From CAYXTI01 sp964468495 (GTDB lineage Bacteria; Pseudomonadota; Alphaproteobacteria; Rickettsiales; Rickettsiaceae), in the NCBI GenBank assembly GCA_964468495.1, contig CAYXTI010000016.1, positions 138,779 through 202,778 of the forward strand: a stretch of 64,000 nucleotides of DNA, written 5' to 3'. Positions 9,235-18,459 of the stretch are shown piece by piece. The notes under the pieces are model-generated. The model had not been told where the DNA came from and did not search any database. It worked only from the letters and a program-made list of their open reading frames with translations. The position numbers and the translations under genes were made by a program. The number at the start of each line of letters is the position of its first letter. Position 1 is the stretch's first letter.

Positions 9235-10218
9235 CTAATACACTCTGCTAATTAAGAAATCTATTAATAGCTTTAAATAATATTTACTTTTATTATCTAT
9301 ATAGATATTATTTAAATTGATCAGTGCTTTATTTTTTAATATTTGTAAATATTGTTTTATATCATCCCTAATCTTCCACTGTTCTATTAAAGATTTAACT
9401 TGATCAAATTGAATTACTGATTTTTCTTTACTATAAAATATTTTTTTTAACTCATATTGTTGAGAAGAAGTCATTTTATTATAAAGTAATATCAATGGTA
9501 ACGTAACTTTAGATTCTAAAAAATCAGCTCCAACAGTTTTGCCTACCACATCAGAACTACTAAGATAATCCAACATATCATCAACTATCTGAAACATATA
9601 GCCTAAATTATATCCAAATTTACGTAAAGCATTACGATGTTGCTGTTTCTGGTTAGAAACGACTGCCCCTACTTCACAAGAAGCAGCAAATAATTCTGAT
9701 GTTTTTGCTGTGATAACTTTATTATATTGTTCTTGGTTGATAAACTCCTTATTTTTTAAATTAGTAAGTTGTGCAACCTCTCCAGACACTATTACTGCTG
9801 TAGCATTAGAAAGTATATATAATGCTGTTATAGATTCTGTTGCTACTATTAATTTAAAAGATTGACTTAAAAAAAAATCTCCTACTAATATACTAGCTTT
9901 ATTACCCCATACAACACTTGCTGTAGGCAAAAATCGCCTTATCATAGTACCATCTATAACATCATCATGCAACAAAGTTGCCATATGAATAAATTCTATA
10001 GCTGCAGCAAGTCTTATATTATTATTCCCTTGATATCCAAACAATCTTGATGATAGAATAGTTAAAATTGCTCTAATCCTCTTTCCTTTTGATTTGATTA
10101 AATATTTACCTATGGTTTGAATCATTTCCTCTTGCCCAAACAATCTATCCAAAATTAAATTATTAACCTTATTCATATCATCTCCCAAGTAAAGATGTAT
10201 CTCTTCTAATAAATCCAA
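9235..10218 (-). CDS. ispB: Long-chain polyprenyl diphosphate synthase (IspB-like)
   Basis: This trans-prenyltransferase builds the side chain of ubiquinone from isopentenyl diphosphate. In the 327-residue protein the first Asp-rich motif 'HDDVIDG' is at residues 84-90 and the second, 'VDDMLDY', lies near 208-214. The 'GKRIRA' substrate-binding motif is near 45-50. Chain length cannot be read with certainty; octaprenyl or decaprenyl are most likely in this group. It stands between ctaA and a gap of 391 bases. Together with ubiD, coq7 and ubiK it points to a working ubiquinone pathway. Confidence 0.93.
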   Translation of the reverse strand: MDLLEEIHLYLGDDMNKVNNLILDRLFGQEEMIQTIGKYLIKSKGKRIRAILTILSSRLFGYQGNNNIRLAAAIEFIHMATLLHDDVIDGTMIRRFLPTASVVWGNKASILVGDFFLSQSFKLIVATESITALYILSNATAVIVSGEVAQLTNLKNKEFINQEQYNKVITAKTSELFAASCEVGAVVSNQKQQHRNALRKFGYNLGYMFQIVDDMLDYLSSSDVVGKTVGADFLESKVTLPLILLYNKMTSSQQYELKKIFYSKEKSVIQFDQVKSLIEQWKIRDDIKQYLQILKNKALINLNNIYIDNKSKYYLKLLIDFLISRVY

Positions 10219-10609
10219 TGCAATACCTTAACATAAATAATACCAAAACACCTAATCATAAAAAAATACCCCAAAAAAGCTAAAAATAAATTACCATTGA
10301 TTTACTAACCTAACTAATTAGATTAGAATCTACTAAAATATAAGAACTAAAATTATCTAATACTTAGCTGAAAATTAAGTTTTGATATCATATAATAACC
10401 TATTATACATACATTAAAAACAATATAACCAAACTTATATACTGCTACCTTCTAGACATAATATATATATATTCTAAATTTCTTTTTTCTAGATCTTGAG
10501 ATTATTAAATTATTATTTATTCACTTCAGACAACTACATGTTTCTTCCTTACCATTACTCATCTCATTAGAAATGACTATAATATTACTAGAATCATCTA
10601 CCTTATATC
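10219..10609. other. 391-base intergenic region
   Basis: This lies between the polyprenyl synthase start and the end of the DUF2125-like gene, both leftward, so it should hold the polyprenyl synthase promoter. I see only AT-rich sequence and a short minus-strand frame (about 10507-10600) that has no supported start. No RNA gene or repeat was recognised. Confidence 0.5.
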
Positions 10610-12286
10610 TTAATTATTTTTAAGCATTTCATTATAAAACAATAGCATATTTTGTAAGGTACGATCATTTATATCAAAATAAGGTACTAATTTTTTTATT
10701 TTTGTCAATGCATCATCTCCTCCTCCAACCATCTCAAAAAATTTATTATACAAACATGATTCATATATAACAGTTATGTCTTTTATCTTCACTGATCCTA
10801 TTTTAGATTTTTGTGATTGTTGACTATTAATGTTATAACTAATAATAACATCATCAGAGATAGACTTAGGATAATCTGAAATTATTTTCAAAAAAATTTT
10901 ATTTACATTAGAATAAACAGCTTTAACATCTTGCGATAAATGACGATATTTACCAAAAATAAAAAACCATCTAGAAAAAAAATCTACTACATCACAATAA
11001 TTTTGTATATATAACCTACCATTTGTTATCCATTTTGAAGAAAATACATTATATGGATTAAGTATAGTAGGAGGTTCTATCTCGCTTGTTAACTTTATTC
11101 CTGAATTATTAGAAAAAAAACTAAAATCATTCAATTGAACAAAAGGTTTATCCGATATATAATCCGAATTTAAATCTATAATAACATTATATTTTGTATT
11201 TTCTAATTGAGGTAAATGTAAAAAATCTTTATTAGTAATCATATAATTGATACCATTATTAATAAGTTTTCCAATTGAATTAGATGTAATTGCAGGAAAA
11301 ATAAAGTTATAGAAAGACAGTAATTTATTACCAAACCCCTCTTTAATTTCTATATCAGTATTAAATACTACGCTTAATTTTGTTTTAGTCCTATTATTAG
11401 GATCTGTAAAATATTGACACTCTATTTTTTTTATTGGAATAATTTCTATAGTTTCTCCTTTAAAATACCCTTCTAGTGCTATTAAATAGTTTTTTAAAAA
11501 ATCTTTAATATAGCTTGCAGATGTTTTAATTTCTGCATCAATTTTTAAATCAACTTTATTAGGTATAGTAAATACTCCACTAAACAAACTTTTTGGTAAG
11601 ACTATATTAGAATAATCAGCTTTTTTAATAGAATTAGTTTTTACTTGATAACTAACACTATATTGTTGAGGAATATTATATAAAAAATCATTAATATTTA
11701 AATACCATTTTGTATTTTTCCATATTAATTTCAGAGACTCATAATCCTTATCAAATAACTGCTCTTGTGTTCCTATATCAAATATTTTAACTTTTTTTGT
11801 AATAATATTACATTCCTTAATATGATTTACAATTTCAAAAGGATCTTTCATTTTTGATAATGTATAAAACAACGATTTTCCTATAGGTATTTTTATAGCT
11901 AATAAAAAATCTTCTACTTGAATTTTTACTCCAAAATCATATCCTACAGGCTTATAAGATGACGTAACATCACCATTATATCTAATATAAAATTGATCAT
12001 CAGATAAAGAATAACTTATCCTAATAGGATCTAAATAAGAAGTTTTTGATCCTTTAGTTTCTTCTGCATAACTATGAATTATTGCTTCCATTTTAAATGG
12101 AAATCCAACTAAACTTAATTTAGAAAAAGAAACATTGTATGAACCTAATAATTTCTCAAGATTAATTGGTTTATTAGCATAATAATTAATATTTTTAGTA
12201 ATATTATTTACTAAATAAATCCATCCAGCACAATAAAGCAAAACTACGCTTAATAATAATATCAATATTATTTTTAAAATACGCAT
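10610..12286 (-). CDS. DUF2125-like membrane-anchored periplasmic protein
   Basis: The 558-residue protein starts 'MRILKIILILLLSVVLLYC', a single N-terminal membrane anchor or signal segment, followed by a long beta-rich region expected in the periplasm. 'YNVSFSKLSLVGFPFKMEAI' near residues 49-68 resembles the start of the alphaproteobacterial DUF2125 family, and alternating hydrophobic strands continue to the end, as in AsmA or DUF2125 lipid-associated proteins. No enzyme motif is visible. The assignment rests on one block and overall architecture, so it is moderate. It lies downstream of tlc on the same strand, 108 bases away. Confidence 0.5.
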   Translation of the reverse strand: MRILKIILILLLSVVLLYCAGWIYLVNNITKNINYYANKPINLEKLLGSYNVSFSKLSLVGFPFKMEAIIHSYAEETKGSKTSYLDPIRISYSLSDDQFYIRYNGDVTSSYKPVGYDFGVKIQVEDFLLAIKIPIGKSLFYTLSKMKDPFEIVNHIKECNIITKKVKIFDIGTQEQLFDKDYESLKLIWKNTKWYLNINDFLYNIPQQYSVSYQVKTNSIKKADYSNIVLPKSLFSGVFTIPNKVDLKIDAEIKTSASYIKDFLKNYLIALEGYFKGETIEIIPIKKIECQYFTDPNNRTKTKLSVVFNTDIEIKEGFGNKLLSFYNFIFPAITSNSIGKLINNGINYMITNKDFLHLPQLENTKYNVIIDLNSDYISDKPFVQLNDFSFFSNNSGIKLTSEIEPPTILNPYNVFSSKWITNGRLYIQNYCDVVDFFSRWFFIFGKYRHLSQDVKAVYSNVNKIFLKIISDYPKSISDDVIISYNINSQQSQKSKIGSVKIKDITVIYESCLYNKFFEMVGGGDDALTKIKKLVPYFDINDRTLQNMLLFYNEMLKNN

Positions 12287-12394
12287 TTCACATTCTTTTT
12301 TAATTAATATTTATTTAATTAGTCACCTCTTTTATAGTTAAGAGTATACTATGTATTTAGTATTAATAGAGCTAACTAATTATTTACATCTTTT

Positions 12395-13891
12395 TTAATT
12401 AACAAACTTTTTATACTCTTCATTTAAAACTTTAATATGTAATAGCCATACTAACATTATAATAATAAAAATAGACATTAAATATATAATTACTGAATCA
12501 AATGTGGCCATTGGGTATAAAATAAAAAAAAATGATTGTATAAAAGCACCTAATGACTTCCCAAACTTAAGACCTACTAGATCTACTACCGCTTTCCCCT
12601 TAGTTCTTAATTCAAGAGATAAAGGAATATATAGCATCTCTTTAGTAGTATCAAATAAAGAATATTTTGTAGCTTTAGTAAAAATATTTTGGATTGCTCC
12701 TACCATAACCACATAGTATATTACTTGATTATTATCAATCCCAAAATTACCAAAAAAATTAAAAAATATTATACTAGCAAAAAATATAGAACCTGTTATT
12801 GCTATAACTATAGGAGTAAATATACTTGCATGATACCATGATAATTTACGTAAAATATTGCTTCCAATAATAGTAAATAGAACACATGAGACCCCCATTC
12901 TTATATTAAAATTTCCCATAAAATAGATATAATCAATAGTACTAGGATATAATATTTTAATTTTTGACTTCCAAACACCTTCTACTATATTTATTGCTAA
13001 ACCATAACAAAATAATAAAACAACAATAGAGCCTATATATCTAGATTTACCAATTAATTTTATACTCTCAAAAAAAGATAATTTAGTCTTAGTTTCTTTT
13101 GGAGATTTTATCAAATTTCCATTCAATATAGTAAAACTAGAAATATAACAAACTACATATCTATATATAATCATTGCTACAACTCCTGCAACAATTATTG
13201 CTAGTATAGAAAACTGAATAATTTTTATGCATTGTAAATCAATTACTGATTTCATTAGAGTATTTTTTTCTATATTATTTTTTGCAATATTAGAAAATAT
13301 CAATAAAATTTTTCCTGAAAATATTACTCCTAAATTGCCAATCATACCAAAAATTGGATAAAAACGCTTTGCTATTTCAGTATTCAAAATATAATTAGTA
13401 AATTGCCAAAATAATAAGTTAATAGTAATTACACTCCATAAATCAGAAAAAACATACATTAAAGCAAAACTCCATTCGCCAATTAAAAGTAAGGGCCATT
13501 TTAAATAAGGATACATAACAATAAGATTGTTTATCTTATCCTTAGATGGGTGATAATAAGAATGGTTAGGGTACAAAACATAAGCAAATAATAGAAAAAA
13601 AATTAAAAAAGCTGTAATTATTAAATAAAATAAAACTTCATAACTAAAGATATTAGATAATCTAATATAAATAATAGTAAATAATATTGTTGAGGGTAAA
13701 ACCAACCACAGTTTTAAAAAACTAATTACCTCTGCGCCAATATTAGGTATAACAAGACTATCTTTGACTGCTCGTAGCATAGCAAAATTAAAAACAACAC
13801 ATAACATAATTAAAGCAATAGATATAAATAGTTTTAATTCAGATTTTTTTATTGGCCAAATAATCTCCAATAATTGAGAATTATATAACAT
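12395..13891 (-). CDS. tlc: ATP/ADP translocase (Tlc/NTT family)
   Basis: This 498-residue carrier has about twelve membrane helices and the family hallmark 'NFAMLRAVKDSLVIPNIGAE' near residues 35-54, followed by 'FLKLWLVLPS'. Tlc proteins exchange host ATP for bacterial ADP or import other nucleotides in Rickettsiales and Chlamydiae. They are strong markers of an intracellular life. The cluster of basic and acidic residues in the first helix region and 'EGVWKSKIKILYPS' near 307-320 are also typical. Substrate (ATP/ADP exchange or uptake of another nucleotide) cannot be told from sequence alone. It is the only copy in the window. Confidence 0.95.
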   Translation of the reverse strand: MLYNSQLLEIIWPIKKSELKLFISIALIMLCVVFNFAMLRAVKDSLVIPNIGAEVISFLKLWLVLPSTILFTIIYIRLSNIFSYEVLFYLIITAFLIFFLLFAYVLYPNHSYYHPSKDKINNLIVMYPYLKWPLLLIGEWSFALMYVFSDLWSVITINLLFWQFTNYILNTEIAKRFYPIFGMIGNLGVIFSGKILLIFSNIAKNNIEKNTLMKSVIDLQCIKIIQFSILAIIVAGVVAMIIYRYVVCYISSFTILNGNLIKSPKETKTKLSFFESIKLIGKSRYIGSIVVLLFCYGLAINIVEGVWKSKIKILYPSTIDYIYFMGNFNIRMGVSCVLFTIIGSNILRKLSWYHASIFTPIVIAITGSIFFASIIFFNFFGNFGIDNNQVIYYVVMVGAIQNIFTKATKYSLFDTTKEMLYIPLSLELRTKGKAVVDLVGLKFGKSLGAFIQSFFFILYPMATFDSVIIYLMSIFIIIMLVWLLHIKVLNEEYKKFVN

Positions 13892-14632
13892 AATTATTTT
13901 AAAATTAATGAATAACGTAATTTAGGAAGCAATATCAAAGGATAACAATTTTTCAAGCAATATAATATAAATACGATTTATTAGTAATACATTAATTAAA
14001 TAACAAAAATACTGAAACTATTATAACTGCCGGAAAATAACTTTGTAATATAAAACATTGATAATGTCAATATTTAGTAAATAATAATATCAAGAAAAAT
14101 TCTAATAAATAATATAAAAAAATTTCTATAAATTCTTTATTAACTCTATAGTATTACTTAAATTTTCAATTATTAATACATTATATAATAAATTGATAAT
14201 TTATATATAATATTTATTATAGTCTTGCTCTATAAAATGATGATAAAAATACCACTATAAGTTCTTATAATAAAAAAAAATATACAAAAAGTTTATTTTT
14301 TTTCTAGACATAAATAAAAACAGATGTTAAATTTATTATTAGTACTAAGCTAATTTAATGTTAAATATTTAGAATAATATATAAGTTATCTAATTATTAT
14401 TTAGTATTAGGCTAAGACTTGAAATTACATAATTAAAGCAAGGTTGCGGTGTATATTTACCTTTCCCAGATTGATTATAACGGCTTCTACATCCGCAACA
14501 TTGCTGCTTTATTTGGGTCTTTATTGTGTTATAAAACCTCCTCTAAATTAACAAATAAAGACTCCAAATTATCTAATAAAGACTTGATAAAAATATAAAA
14601 GCTAGTTAAAAAATATTTAGTTAGTAGAGGGG
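13892..14632. other. 741-base non-coding region with inverted repeats
   Basis: This region separates tlc and yebC, both leftward, so it holds the tlc promoter and the end of the yebC transcript. The first 540 bases are plain AT-rich sequence. The last 200 hold a less AT-rich island with several inverted repeats, listed separately. No open frame with a credible start was found. Confidence 0.6.
14435..14510. ncRNA. Candidate structured RNA or long hairpin
   Basis: A long imperfect hairpin stands out in an island of higher G+C. GTTGCGGTGTA (14443-14453) pairs with TACA-T-CCGCAAC (14488-14499) with one bulge. Outside a mismatch, GCAA/TTGC and AAA/TTT pairs extend it towards 14435-14510. The apical part spans 34 bases. 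It lies about 120 bases past the yebC stop. I compared it with SRP RNA, 6S RNA and tmRNA from memory and saw no convincing core motif. It may be an ncRNA on either strand, a 3' UTR structure, or the relic of a palindromic repeat. Confidence 0.4.
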
Positions 14633-14637
14633 TTATA
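14516..14637. repeat. Nested inverted and direct repeats downstream of yebC
   Basis: GTCTTTATT (14518-14526) is inverted as AATAAAGAC twice, near 14556-14564 and 14577-14585, so either copy could form a stem with it. Outside these, TATAAAACCTCCTCTA (about 14530-14545) is an imperfect inverse of TAGTAGAGGGGTTATA (about 14621-14636), which overlaps the yebC stop. The arrangement could act as a leftward terminator or attenuator for yebC, or be the end structure of a small non-autonomous element. Confidence 0.35.
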
Positions 14638-15382
14638 ATAATTCATTTTTTAACTGCTCTGATAATTGATAATTAGAAAATACATTTTGTATATCATCAC
14701 CTTCTTCTAAAAGATTAACTAATTTTATTAAGTTTAGACCTTTTTCTTTATCAGTAACAATAACTACATTATAAGGTTGCCAATAAATAAATGATTTTTG
14801 AGGATCCCCATATTTATTTCTTAAACATTCTATACAATAATTAAAAGAATTACTTGATGTATATATATCATGTTTATCATTATCAGAAATAATATCAACT
14901 GCTCCGCCTTCTAAGGCAACTTCTAGGATATCTTCGTCAGATGCTATTCCTCTAGAATATACTACCCTTCCAACCCTATTAAATAAAAAACTAGCCCCTC
15001 CACTATCTATAACCTTTCCACCAAATTTTGAAAAAATACTTCTAATATAAGCTATAGCACGATTTTTTTTATTTGTTAATGATTCAATAATAAAGGCTAT
15101 TCCACCAGGAATAAAAGCTTCATATCTCATTTCAAATAATAATGATTTAGAATCAGAATTACTTGCTTGTAAAATAGCTTTATCTATTCTATCTTTTGGT
15201 AAATTATAATGTTTTGCATTTATAATAGCGTTTCTTAACCTAGAATTAGAAACTTGATCTATACCACCACTCTTTACTGCAGAAAATAACTCATGAACTA
15301 ACTTTACAAATAATTTTGCTTTTTTTTTATCTTGAGATTCTTTACGATGCTGAATATTTTTAAATTTAGAATGTCCTGCCAT
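14633..15382 (-). CDS. yebC: YebC/PmpR family regulator (DUF28, TACO1 type)
   Basis: The protein begins 'MAGHSKFKNIQHRK', the conserved start of the YebC family, and has 249 residues, the usual length. Members act as translation helpers at poly-proline stretches or as transcription regulators. The segments 'YEAFIPGGIAFIIESLTNKK' (near 108-127) and 'GGASFLFNRVGRV' are family blocks. The 278-base gap upstream separates it from divergent rpmB and should hold both promoters; no motif stands out. A repeat-rich non-coding stretch follows its stop. Confidence 0.93.
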   Translation of the reverse strand: MAGHSKFKNIQHRKESQDKKKAKLFVKLVHELFSAVKSGGIDQVSNSRLRNAIINAKHYNLPKDRIDKAILQASNSDSKSLLFEMRYEAFIPGGIAFIIESLTNKKNRAIAYIRSIFSKFGGKVIDSGGASFLFNRVGRVVYSRGIASDEDILEVALEGGAVDIISDNDKHDIYTSSNSFNYCIECLRNKYGDPQKSFIYWQPYNVVIVTDKEKGLNLIKLVNLLEEGDDIQNVFSNYQLSEQLKNELL

Positions 15383-15660
15383 ACCAATAATTATAGTTAA
15401 ATCATTTATTATGCTATAAATAAAACAATATACCAGTTAATATTTTACTAAATTTAAATTAAGGTTTATAAAGCTTAACTTAAATAACAATATAAAGTCT
15501 ATTATAAGTGTACTTTATATAAAAATCTATTATTTAGCATTATACAACTAATATATTATAGTAATATATGTTTAGTATTGTATTTTTTATATATGCATTA
15601 TATAATTGTCTGCAATAGATATAATAATTAATTAAATAACTACTATAAATAGAAACTTAC

Positions 15661-15987
15661 ATGTCTCGTAGATGTGAATTATCTGGAATTGGTGTTCAGT
15701 TTGGAAATAATGTATCTCATTCAAATAGAAAAACAAAAAGAGTATTTAAACCTAATTTGCAAACTATACACTATAAAAGTAATATTACTGGCCAAAAATA
15801 CAAATTTAAGATAGCTGCTCATTGTATTAGTTCAATTGAGAAAGCAGGTGGATTTGATTTATATATGATAAAAGCTAAAAAAGCTAAATTGGCTAATAAA
15901 GCAAAATTAATAAAAAATCAGATTAATTTAATTAATAAACAAAATATAAAGAAAAGGGGGAATAATGAAAAAAGGAATACACCCTAA
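15661..15987 (+). CDS. rpmB: 50S ribosomal protein L28
   Basis: The start 'MSRRCELSGIGVQFGNNVSH' and 'SNRKTKRVFKPNLQ' are the conserved L28 core. The protein is 108 residues, longer than the usual 78-100, because of a Lys/Asn-rich C-terminal tail from about residue 80. The last 23 bases overlap the start of rpmE, so the tail and the L31 start share DNA in different frames. The pair rpmB-rpmE is probably cotranscribed and translationally coupled. Confidence 0.95.
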   Translation: MSRRCELSGIGVQFGNNVSHSNRKTKRVFKPNLQTIHYKSNITGQKYKFKIAAHCISSIEKAGGFDLYMIKAKKAKLANKAKLIKNQINLINKQNIKKRGNNEKRNTP

Positions 15988-16189
15988 ATCATATCCTTTA
16001 ACAGTGCAAATTGGTAAAGATGAATTTCAAACATATTCTACTATTAATTCAAGGAAAATACTTATGGATGTTGATTTTCGTAAGCATCCTGCTTGGAATA
16101 AATCTATAATGAACATAGTAAACCAAGCCAATAAAAGTGTAAGTGCTTTTCACAAAAAATTTGGTAACCTATCATTTAATAAAAAATAA
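15965..16189 (+). CDS. rpmE: 50S ribosomal protein L31
   Basis: The start 'MKKGIHPKSYPLTVQ' is the conserved L31 N-terminus, and 'DVDFRKHPAWN' matches the family C-terminal block. The 74-residue protein has no Cys, so it is the zinc-free (C-minus) type. AAAGGGGG at 15953-15960 inside rpmB is a strong ribosome binding site just upstream of the ATG. It overlaps the end of rpmB by 23 bases and is convergent with the FlbD-like gene, whose stop lies 27 bases away. Confidence 0.95.
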   Translation: MKKGIHPKSYPLTVQIGKDEFQTYSTINSRKILMDVDFRKHPAWNKSIMNIVNQANKSVSAFHKKFGNLSFNKK

Positions 16190-16215
16190 AACATTATTTA
16201 TTTTATAAATTCTAC

Positions 16216-17478
16216 TTATATTTGATAATTATATTCATTTAGTTTTTCTTTTAAAGAACTAATTGAAACCCCTAAAATATAGGCTGTTTTATTTATATCT
16301 CCTAAACAATAATTTAGTGCACTGCATATCATCTGTTTTTCATTAAGTAATGATTGAGATGATACTACCTTGTTATGATTATCAGAAAGATCAATATCAT
16401 CAGCTGCAATTTCAATTCCTTCAGATAATAAAACACTCCTATGGATAACATTTTCTAATTCGCGTATATTCCCTGTCCATGGGTAAGTTAACATTTTTTC
16501 AAGTGCTAATTTTGATAAAAATTTAGGTTTAAGACTATTATATGCAACATACTTCTTAATAAAATAATCACTTAATAAAATAATGTCATTACCCCTTTGC
16601 TTCAATGAAGGTAACTCAATATGAATAATATTTAGCCGAAAATATAAATCTTCTCTAAAGCGCCCTTTCTTAATCTCTTCAACCAAATCACGATTTGAGG
16701 TTGAAATAAGACGTAAATCTACTTTTATAGGATGCTTTCCTCCTACTCTATCTATCTCCTTTTCTTGAATAGCACGCAATAATTTAGCCTGTAATTTTAA
16801 ATCCATTTCACTAATTTCATCTAGAAGAAGAGTTCCTCCCGATGATTCTTCAAACTTTCCTATTCTACGATGAACAGCACCAGTAAAAGCTCCTTTTTCA
16901 TGGCCAAATAATTCAGACTCTAGTAGATTTTCTGGTATTGCTGCACAATTCAGTGCAATAAATAACCGATTTTTTCTAGTACTATTATTATGTATATACC
17001 TAGCAAATACCTCTTTACCAGTACCTGATGCTCCTGTAATCAAGACATTAGCACTTGATGGAGCTATCTTATCTGCAATTTTAATTACTTTTTTTAAAGC
17101 ATCAGACTCTCCTATAATACTTAAAGAATCATCAGAGATTGCAGTAAAAATAGCAGCTATTAAACTTTTATCAGGAGGTAAAGGCAAAAACTCTTTTGCT
17201 CCTGCATTAATTGCATTCACAGCATCTCTAGAAGAAGACTTTACACCATAAGCAACGACTGCTGTATTATTAATACTATATTTTTTCATTAAACTTACTA
17301 AATACTTAATATCAAAACAAATATCAATAAAAAGTAAATCAACGCTATTACCTCGATTTAAAAAATTAATTGCTTGATCACAAGACTCTACCATTGTTAC
17401 TTTAGCATTTCTTTGCTTAGCTATGTCTATAGCTAACTTAATATCACCTTTTCCATCTCCAATAATAAGTAATCTCAT
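16216..17478 (-). CDS. flbD: Sigma-54 activator, FlbD-like, with degenerate receiver
   Basis: The 420-residue protein has three parts. Residues 1-115 look like a receiver domain but lack the usual double acid at the start (only D8) and the conserved Lys (the region reads 'FLPLPP'), though D52 may be the phosphorylation-site equivalent. Residues 122-350 form a sigma-54 AAA+ domain with Walker A 'GASGTGKE' at 149-156, intact 'GAFTGA' at 196-201, and Walker B ending 'LLLDE' at 217-221. Residues 375-418 form a Fis-type helix-turn-helix. FlbD of Caulobacter controls flagellar genes and also lacks canonical receiver residues. Given the flagellar genes here, FlbD is the best name, but another orphan activator is possible. 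Confidence 0.7.
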   Translation of the reverse strand: MRLLIIGDGKGDIKLAIDIAKQRNAKVTMVESCDQAINFLNRGNSVDLLFIDICFDIKYLVSLMKKYSINNTAVVAYGVKSSSRDAVNAINAGAKEFLPLPPDKSLIAAIFTAISDDSLSIIGESDALKKVIKIADKIAPSSANVLITGASGTGKEVFARYIHNNSTRKNRLFIALNCAAIPENLLESELFGHEKGAFTGAVHRRIGKFEESSGGTLLLDEISEMDLKLQAKLLRAIQEKEIDRVGGKHPIKVDLRLISTSNRDLVEEIKKGRFREDLYFRLNIIHIELPSLKQRGNDIILLSDYFIKKYVAYNSLKPKFLSKLALEKMLTYPWTGNIRELENVIHRSVLLSEGIEIAADDIDLSDNHNKVVSSQSLLNEKQMICSALNYCLGDINKTAYILGVSISSLKEKLNEYNYQI

Positions 17479-17514
17479 AAGACACCTAAATTTTTACTAT
17501 ACAAAAACCATATT

Positions 17515-18339
17515 TTATTCATTATACCACTCAGGAATTAATATAGATACTCTACATTTACCTATAGTAGTATTTTTTTCCTCTAAATTTAAATAACTTT
17601 CTTTTCTAAGCAATGCAATAGCTAATCCTTGATAAATTGAGCATAATATTCCAATCTTATTACCAGTTTTATCTAGTAGATCAGTATTTTTAAAAATATC
17701 ATTATTGTGATTATTTAATACCAACTGATATATTTTTTTTCTAATTATGCCTTGATGTTTTATCCTAGAAATAAGTTCCTGCCCTATATAACATCCTTTT
17801 GTATAACTAATAGCATTTAACTGATCTGCACCATATTCAACTGGAATTGATTGATTATATTTTAAATCAACTACCCCATCTGGAATAGAATATTTATACT
17901 TATCTTCTAAATATAAATTTTTTATTGCTTGGTCAGTAGATTTAATGTCTTTCTTTGCACAAACAGATCTAAATCCAAGCATATTAAATCTTGGATCACG
18001 AAAAGAATAAATTATATTTTTTAGATTATTTTCAATCGAATATGTCACACAAAATTGATCTGAGACATCCTTAATAACAACATCTGCTGTCAACTTATAT
18101 AGGTGCAATAAAGATAAAAAATCAAATAACTGACTTTTTGGCAAATCTATCCAATAAAACTTATGATCTTGTTGAAATATAAAACAATCAAATAAATATC
18201 TTCCTTTATTATTAAGCAGGTAATTATATGAAAAATTTTGCTTTACTATATCATTAGTAACAAGACCTTGTAAAAATTTTTGTACGTCTTGTCCATAAAT
18301 ATGAATAACAGACCTATCATTTAATACTGTAAACATCAA
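17515..18339 (-). CDS. ygfZ: YgfZ/GcvT-like folate-binding Fe-S cluster protein
   Basis: The 274-residue protein has the YgfZ signature 'KGCYIGQELISRI' near residues 180-192; the Cys in this motif is the hallmark of the family (IBA57 in mitochondria). YgfZ binds tetrahydrofolate and supports maturation or repair of some Fe-S enzymes. The N-terminal GcvT-like fold is suggested by 'VQKFLQGLVTNDI'. It sits near grxD, another Fe-S related gene. A perfect palindrome lies in the gap just upstream. Confidence 0.9.
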   Translation of the reverse strand: MMFTVLNDRSVIHIYGQDVQKFLQGLVTNDIVKQNFSYNYLLNNKGRYLFDCFIFQQDHKFYWIDLPKSQLFDFLSLLHLYKLTADVVIKDVSDQFCVTYSIENNLKNIIYSFRDPRFNMLGFRSVCAKKDIKSTDQAIKNLYLEDKYKYSIPDGVVDLKYNQSIPVEYGADQLNAISYTKGCYIGQELISRIKHQGIIRKKIYQLVLNNHNNDIFKNTDLLDKTGNKIGILCSIYQGLAIALLRKESYLNLEEKNTTIGKCRVSILIPEWYNE

Positions 18340-18380
18340 TCTACTTAATCTTAACCTTCAGATAATTAATATATCATAAA

Positions 18381-18418
18381 TCTAGAAATATTGAAAATTT
18401 ATTTTCAATATTTCTAGA
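18381..18418. terminator. Perfect 18-bp palindrome, terminator or site
   Basis: TCTAGAAATATTGAAAAT (18381-18398) is followed after two bases (TT) by its exact reverse complement (18401-18418). It lies between the stop of the ABC ATPase and the start of ygfZ, both leftward. It could end the ABC transcript or be a cruciform or protein-binding site. There is no strong T tract, so termination is not certain. Confidence 0.5.
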
Positions 18419-18459
18419 ATAATATTAAAGTAGATTATTTGCTAAACAATTAATAATTT

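Noticed and set aside
10505..10600. Minus-strand frame ending in 'SNGKEETCSCLK'
   Set aside because: The only in-frame ATG leaves 13 codons, there is no ribosome binding site, and it follows directly after the stop of the DUF2125-like gene. It could be a relic of a longer C-terminus but nothing supports translation.
14435..14510. SRP RNA (4.5S) or tmRNA identity for the hairpin
   Set aside because: A minus-strand GGATGTAG and AAGCAGC recall 4.5S RNA, but the tetraloop stem and the paired conserved loop are missing, and no tmRNA ends are present.
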